Source: a bacterium (lineage in GTDB: Bacteria > AUK180). Taken from it: a stretch of DNA of 9,377 nt. The translations under genes and the position numbers were made by a program. This document shows positions 6,208-9,377 of the stretch, in pieces; positions within the stretch are counted from its first letter, which is position 1, and each line of letters begins with the position of its first letter. The stretch is from the NCBI GenBank assembly GCA_021162505.1, contig JAGGYO010000080.1, positions 1 through 9,377 of the forward strand. Direction: 5' to 3'. Below the pieces are notes generated by a model that was not told the DNA's origin, searched no databases, and was given only the letters and a program-made list of their open reading frames with translations.

Positions 6208-6212
6208 GGAGG
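6208..6212 (+). promoter_or_regulatory. Shine-Dalgarno that decides the PEPCK start
   Basis: GGAGG lies five bases before the ATG at 6218, ideal spacing. An in-frame ATG at 6206 overlaps this motif and has only AAAGGA before it. The downstream start is therefore preferred. Confidence 0.7.
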
Positions 6213-6217
6213 TTGCT

Positions 6218-8005
6218 ATGAAATATAATGGCACAAGTCCGGCTGAGGATCTTCATCCTTATAATGTTGAATATATTGTTAATCCTACTCAAGACGAGTT
6301 AAAGGATCTTGCTAAGGAATATTCTCCCAATATGCTTATTTCAAGATATAAAAATCTTAATAAGATAACGAGAAATAAATCAAGGAAAGCACAATGGACC
6401 TATATTATCGAGGATGAAAAAAATTATAAGGATTATTCCTCAGAGATTATTTCTTATGAGAAAGCAGGAGATCTCTGTGAAATTCAAAGGGAATATATAG
6501 AGGAAAAGAAAAAACTTATTGAACTTCAAGGTTATATCGGTATGGGTAAAAGAGCGGTTCCTATTCAATTTCTTTTTACACTTGATGGAGCAAATATTGC
6601 CGGTATGCAACAGGTTCTGCTTTTTTCAAGAGAAGAGATCGAAACAAAAGAAGAACTTGCAAACCCCTTTAAACCGGAATTAAGATTGGTATTTACAGCA
6701 GAATGTCCGGCTCCTAATGTGGCAGGCGAACAGGCAATTTTAGTTGATCTTGAAAATTATATTACTTATGTTATAGGTGCTGATTACTTCGGTGAGAGTA
6801 AGAAAGGTGAACTCAGGATGCTCAATGATTATATGTATCAAAAAGAAGCCCTTGTCCTGCACGCGGGTGCTAAGATGGTGAAAGTAAAAGATGAAAAATT
6901 TTCAATGACAATATTAGGTCTTTCCGGTACCGGTAAAACTACAACAACATTTTCAAAACAAGGTGAACTAACAAGACCTATCCAAGACGATATGATCACA
7001 CTTTGGAAAGACGGTGAAATATCAATAACAGAGAATGGTTGTTTTGCAAAAACCTATGGATTGAAAAGGGAAAGTGAGCCCGTTATATACGATGGAACAA
7101 TAAACCCTAATGCTTGGACTGAAAATGTCTATCAAGATGAAGATAAAGAATTTATTTTTTCAAAAGATATTCTTTCTTCTTCTGATGTAAAATTCTATAA
7201 AGATGTTTTAATTTTCATCGGTGAAGATGAAAAGAATATTGATGATTATATATCGGGGAAAGTGAAGGCAGCAGATGTAATAGATAAATGGGGAGTTCCA
7301 AAGGACGGTTGGGATTTTACCGTATGGACCCAAAATGCAAGATCGATTATTCCAATGTATGCTATTAAAGATGCCGCCGATCTTCATAATATTCCCAAGG
7401 TAAAATTTATGGGAATCCTTAATAGGGATGAAGGTGCGGATGCGGCGATCCCCGGAATTATCAAATTTGCATCACCGGAACAAGCAGCGGGTTATTTTAT
7501 GCTTGGTGAAACAACCAAAACTTCAGCCGCGGGTAAAGAAAGGGGAAAGACCAGGTCCCCATTTACACAACCGTTTTTCCCGAGAAAAATGGAATTGCAG
7601 CCCATCAGATTCGCCGAACTTGTTGCCACAATGCCAAATGTAATTACCTGGATGATGAATACAGGGTTTATTGGCGGTGATGCAGTAGATGTTAAAGAAG
7701 GAAGGGCATTGAAAATAAAGATCAGACATTCATCTGCTATGCTTGAAGCAATGGTATCAAATAATATCAAATGGAAAAAGGACCCGGATTTCGGTTATTT
7801 TATTGTTGATATTACTGCACCTGAAAATGAAGAATTGATTGCAAAGGTTCCTGTTGAAATATTAAATCCAAGGGTATTCTTCGAAAAAAACAATAAAATG
7901 GATGTTTATAAAAAATGGGTTGAAACTTTAAACAAAGAAAGGAAAGAATATTTACAAAGTTATAATCTTCCTAAAGAAATAATCGATACGGTAATTATTA
8001 AATAA
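6218..8005 (+). CDS. pckA: Phosphoenolpyruvate carboxykinase, ATP type (divergent)
   Basis: The protein has 595 residues and interconverts oxaloacetate plus ATP with phosphoenolpyruvate, CO2 and ADP, in gluconeogenesis or, in anaerobes, in CO2 fixation towards C4 acids. Matches to the ATP-type family are YFGESKKGE (190-198, with K196 as metal ligand), LHAGA (H215), the P-loop GLSGTGKTT (234-242), QDD (D257, D258), ENGCFAKT, an arginine in NARSIIP (R375), and KERG. The N-terminal oxaloacetate-binding GRSPKDK motif is not recognisable; TRNKSRKAQW (51-60) may replace it. About 50 extra residues lie between D258 and R375 compared with the E. coli enzyme (540 residues), from memory of that sequence. 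Starting at 6206 instead would add MEVA. It follows uvrB by 46 bases with no functional link apparent. Confidence 0.93.
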   Translation: MKYNGTSPAEDLHPYNVEYIVNPTQDELKDLAKEYSPNMLISRYKNLNKITRNKSRKAQWTYIIEDEKNYKDYSSEIISYEKAGDLCEIQREYIEEKKKLIELQGYIGMGKRAVPIQFLFTLDGANIAGMQQVLLFSREEIETKEELANPFKPELRLVFTAECPAPNVAGEQAILVDLENYITYVIGADYFGESKKGELRMLNDYMYQKEALVLHAGAKMVKVKDEKFSMTILGLSGTGKTTTTFSKQGELTRPIQDDMITLWKDGEISITENGCFAKTYGLKRESEPVIYDGTINPNAWTENVYQDEDKEFIFSKDILSSSDVKFYKDVLIFIGEDEKNIDDYISGKVKAADVIDKWGVPKDGWDFTVWTQNARSIIPMYAIKDAADLHNIPKVKFMGILNRDEGADAAIPGIIKFASPEQAAGYFMLGETTKTSAAGKERGKTRSPFTQPFFPRKMELQPIRFAELVATMPNVITWMMNTGFIGGDAVDVKEGRALKIKIRHSSAMLEAMVSNNIKWKKDPDFGYFIVDITAPENEELIAKVPVEILNPRVFFEKNNKMDVYKKWVETLNKERKEYLQSYNLPKEIIDTVIIK

Positions 8006-8063
8006 TATATTTTGTCTCTAATTTGAAATACCAATAAACAATGAAAAGTAAATGGTGAATATT

Positions 8064-8091
8064 GTAGGGGTTGTTCGTGAACGACCCATTG
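8064..8091. repeat. Palindromic repeat of the GTAGGGG type
   Basis: GGGTTGTTC (8068-8076) pairs with GAACGACCC (8079-8087), with one wobble, and sits in a GTAGGGG...CCCATTG context. It lies about 60 bases after the PEPCK stop and has no uridine tract, so it is not a standard terminator. GTAGGGG-type palindromes of this kind occur as dispersed elements in many bacterial genomes. The hairpin at 369-389 has a similar GGGG/CCCC frame. Confidence 0.6.
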
Positions 8092-8116
8092 TTACGGAGT
8101 TTACCTCATTTTTCAG

Positions 8117-8144
8117 CGTCATTCCGTGCTTGACACGGAATCTA
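8117..8144. repeat. GTCATTC hairpin repeat, copy 1
   Basis: CGTC is followed by ATTCCGTG (8121-8128), loop CTTGA and CACGGAAT (8134-8141): a perfect 8-bp stem. It is followed by a T-rich run (CTATCTTTCTCTTTTT), so it could incidentally act as a terminator for the PEPCK transcript. This motif is a widely dispersed bacterial intergenic repeat. Confidence 0.75.
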
Positions 8145-8168
8145 TCTTTCTCTTTTTATTCTTCATTT

Positions 8169-8202
8169 ACTTTTACTTCTTTACTTTTACTTCTTCACTT
8201 TT
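8169..8202. repeat. 14-bp pyrimidine-rich tandem repeat
   Basis: ACTTTTACTTCTTT (8169-8182) is followed by ACTTTTACTTCTTC (8183-8196) and a partial third unit ACTTTT. It lies in a long pyrimidine-rich stretch of the plus strand between hairpin copies 1 and 2. Confidence 0.7.
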
Positions 8203-8228
8203 CGTTTTTCACTCTCCACTTATTTTTT

Positions 8229-8263
8229 GTCATTCAGAGGAAACAAAGTTTCCGTAGGAATCT
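8229..8263. repeat. GTCATTC hairpin repeat, copy 2 (variant stem)
   Basis: It begins GTCATTCAGAG, as in the common GTCATTCTGAG repeat type. An inner stem GGAAAC (8239-8244) pairs with GTTTCC (8248-8253) around AAA. Outer ATTC (8232-8235) can pair with GAAT (8258-8261), and AATCTC follows. It shares the frame with copies 1 and 3 but has its own stem sequence. Confidence 0.6.
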
Positions 8264-8273
8264 CATTTTTACC

Positions 8274-8301
8274 CGTCATTCCGTACTTGATACGGACTCC
8301 A
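8274..8301. repeat. GTCATTC hairpin repeat, copy 3
   Basis: CGTCATTCCGTA, loop CTTGA, TACGGACTCC. The stem CCGTA (8281-8285) with TACGG (8291-8295) differs from copy 1 by a paired change: the closing G-C became A-T. The loop is identical to copy 1. The outer stem has decayed (GGACT in place of GGAAT). Confidence 0.7.
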
Positions 8302-8330
8302 TTTTTTCTCAAATCTTTATTCTCTCATCT

Positions 8331-8474
8331 ACTCTTATACTCATTCTCCCATTCACTCATCCACTCATACATCCATTTACTCACCAACTCATATACTCAT
8401 TCTCCCATTCACTCATCCACTCATACATCCATTTACTCACCAACTCATATACTCATTTTCCCATTCCCTCATCC
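8331..8474. repeat. Nested minisatellite: 8-bp units in a 56-bp higher-order repeat
   Basis: The stretch divides into 18 octamers related to ACTCATNC. Seven of them form a block (ACTCATTC, TCCCATTC, ACTCATCC, ACTCATAC, ATCCATTT, ACTCACCA, ACTCATAT) at 8339-8394, repeated exactly at 8395-8450 and partly, with changes, from 8451. Because neither 8 nor 56 is divisible by three, the same peptide appears in different frames, which argues strongly against coding. The array has no spacers and is not a CRISPR. Confidence 0.92.
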
Positions 8475-8744
8475 CCCTGTTTTTTCTTCGACTCTCATTT
8501 CTTTCTTTCCAACATCAAACCACCAGACCCCAAACCTCAAATAGTCGCTTGCAAATTCTATGTGTGAGGGAAATATCACAAAAAATTAAAAAATAGCAAC
8601 TTCGAAACTTTTAAAAGTATCGAAGTAGGTATAGAGAAAATAAATTTAAGAAAAAAAAATAAAAAATTACTTTAATTTAAAATTTAAAGTGATAAAATAT
8701 AGTAAGATGAAATTAGCTTATTTAAAAATAATTAGGAGGGTATT
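8475..8744. other. AT-rich leader region before the last gene
   Basis: No gene is supported. After the minisatellite the base composition changes from pyrimidine-rich to strongly A-rich near 8575. The stretch holds the imperfect palindrome at 8599-8626 and a second AT-rich inverted repeat at 8669-8690 (arms ACTTTAA and TTAAAGT). TATAGT at 8698-8703 is a possible -10 without a convincing -35. Confidence 0.5.
8599..8626. repeat. 28-bp near-perfect palindrome upstream of the exported-protein gene
   Basis: ACTTCGA (8599-8605) and TCGAAGT (8620-8626) flank the exact inner palindrome ACTTTTAAAAGT (8607-8618), symmetric about one centre with a single A-A mismatch pair. No uridine tract follows. An operator-like site or a weak hairpin is possible. 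Confidence 0.6.
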
Positions 8745-9377
8745 TTGAAAAAGAAAATATCTTTGATAGTTGCATTATGGTTTTTCGTGTTTTTTAGTGC
8801 CAATGTTTTTGGTGGAAGTTTAAGAAAGGAAAAATTGCCACTTATAAAAAAACGATTGGAAATAATTAAAGAATTTCCGGGACTTACATATCCAGAACCG
8901 AGAGTTTCTGCAGATGAGATTATAAAACTTTTATTAAATGTAGGTATTGACATAGAAAAACTATGGGAAGAGGAACGCAATGAATCGGAAGAATTTTACC
9001 AAAAGGAATTATTTGAAGAATTTAAAAAGCAATGTTCTTGCTATAAAGACGAAGATTTCAATACAAAACCGCTTATGATTATTTATGATTATAATGATAA
9101 ACCGGCGGCATTTATCTACGGTGCATATTATAGAGGTGAAGATCCCAAACGAAAGGGGTTAATAGATTTTATTGGCGGATTTTATGATAATATAGAATGG
9201 CTACCTTATATAAGTAAATCTTCTTACTTCGTTAAGAATCGTATAGGCTGGGAAATGAGTGATCTTTCAAATTATTACGGGAGGAGTGATATATCTCGTA
9301 GTGATATTTCTAAATATATTGAAAAGTGGATTACAATAAAAGGTTTTGATGAAAGGGTTTTTAGTTTTTGCTTAAAT
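8745..9377 (+). CDS. Exported protein of unknown function, C-terminus cut by window edge
   Basis: I do not recognise this protein. The frame is open from a TTG at 8745 to the right edge (211 codons). The TTG is chosen because AGGAGG (8734-8739) lies five bases upstream and because it yields a good signal peptide: MKKK, then the hydrophobic run ISLIVALWFFVFFSANVFG, with likely cleavage after VFG or nearby. The mature part begins with a charged, helical, lysine- and glutamate-rich region (about residues 25-100). It then carries a CSC pair and a more beta-like, aromatic-rich part (PLMIIYDYNDKPAAFIYGAYYRGED, IGGFYDNIEWLPYI). A small repeat SDISRSDIS is seen near residue 185. It is probably secreted or periplasmic. 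Promoter and partners are not visible. Confidence 0.85.
   Translation, partial: MKKKISLIVALWFFVFFSANVFGGSLRKEKLPLIKKRLEIIKEFPGLTYPEPRVSADEIIKLLLNVGIDIEKLWEEERNESEEFYQKELFEEFKKQCSCYKDEDFNTKPLMIIYDYNDKPAAFIYGAYYRGEDPKRKGLIDFIGGFYDNIEWLPYISKSSYFVKNRIGWEMSDLSNYYGRSDISRSDISKYIEKWITIKGFDERVFSFCLN

Noticed and set aside
8331..8474. Tandem array as a CRISPR
   Set aside because: Units follow each other without unique spacers, are only 8 bp (56 bp at the higher level), and no cas gene is present.
8052..8567. Open frames of 171 and 105 codons (8052-8567 and 8227-8544, plus strand)
   Set aside because: They run through palindromic repeats and the octamer array. The same peptide (YSFSHSLIHSYIHLLTNSYTH) appears in both frames because the repeat period is not a multiple of three. 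Composition is extreme (S, H, F, L, I, T), there is no ribosome binding site, and VIPCLTRNL is the usual false translation of the hairpin repeat.

Overview
The window comes from a low-GC bacterium whose gene set points to an anaerobe or microaerophile that survives oxygen by reduction rather than by catalase and superoxide dismutase. It carries desulfoferrodoxin, rubredoxin, a rubrerythrin-like protein, ferritin, a PerR-type regulator and an ATP-type PEP carboxykinase. Intergenic DNA holds palindromic repeats of the 'GTCATTCCGTGCTTGACACGG' kind, which occur in many unrelated genomes, so the phylum cannot be fixed from this window. An uncultured anaerobic lineage is my guess.

Region 1 (1-3888, minus strand) is a tightly packed oxidative-stress operon of eight genes. 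In order of transcription they are: PerR-like regulator, ferritin, short-chain dehydrogenase, Prx6-type peroxiredoxin, class I desulfoferrodoxin (superoxide reductase), flavin reductase-like flavoprotein, rubredoxin, and a rubrerythrin-family protein cut by the left edge. Upstream of perR is a near-perfect sigma-70 promoter (TTGACA, 17 bp, TGTTATAAT). Two PerR-box-like 7-1-7 inverted repeats in direct 17-bp phase lie over its start site and leader, which suggests that the regulator represses its own operon. The products form a chain: superoxide to peroxide (desulfoferrodoxin), peroxide to water (peroxiredoxin, rubrerythrin-like protein), electrons delivered by flavoprotein and rubredoxin, and iron stored by ferritin.

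Region 2 (3889-4215) is the divergent intergenic stretch. It contains a perfect 30-bp palindrome and, at its right end, an extended -10 promoter placed so close to the likely uvrB start that the transcript may be leaderless.

Region 3 (4216-8005, plus strand) holds uvrB (excision repair helicase) and, 46 bp downstream, a divergent ATP-type phosphoenolpyruvate carboxykinase with an extra segment of about 50 residues in its C-terminal half.

Region 4 (8006-8744) is non-coding and repeat-rich. It has one GGGG-type palindrome, three copies of a GTCATTC hairpin family (two with a compensatory base-pair change), a 14-bp pyrimidine-rich repeat, and a nested minisatellite (8-bp units grouped in a 56-bp higher-order period). 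Long open frames here are artefacts of these repeats.

Region 5 (8745-9377, plus strand) is the start of an unrecognised exported protein with a TTG start and a signal peptide, cut by the right edge.
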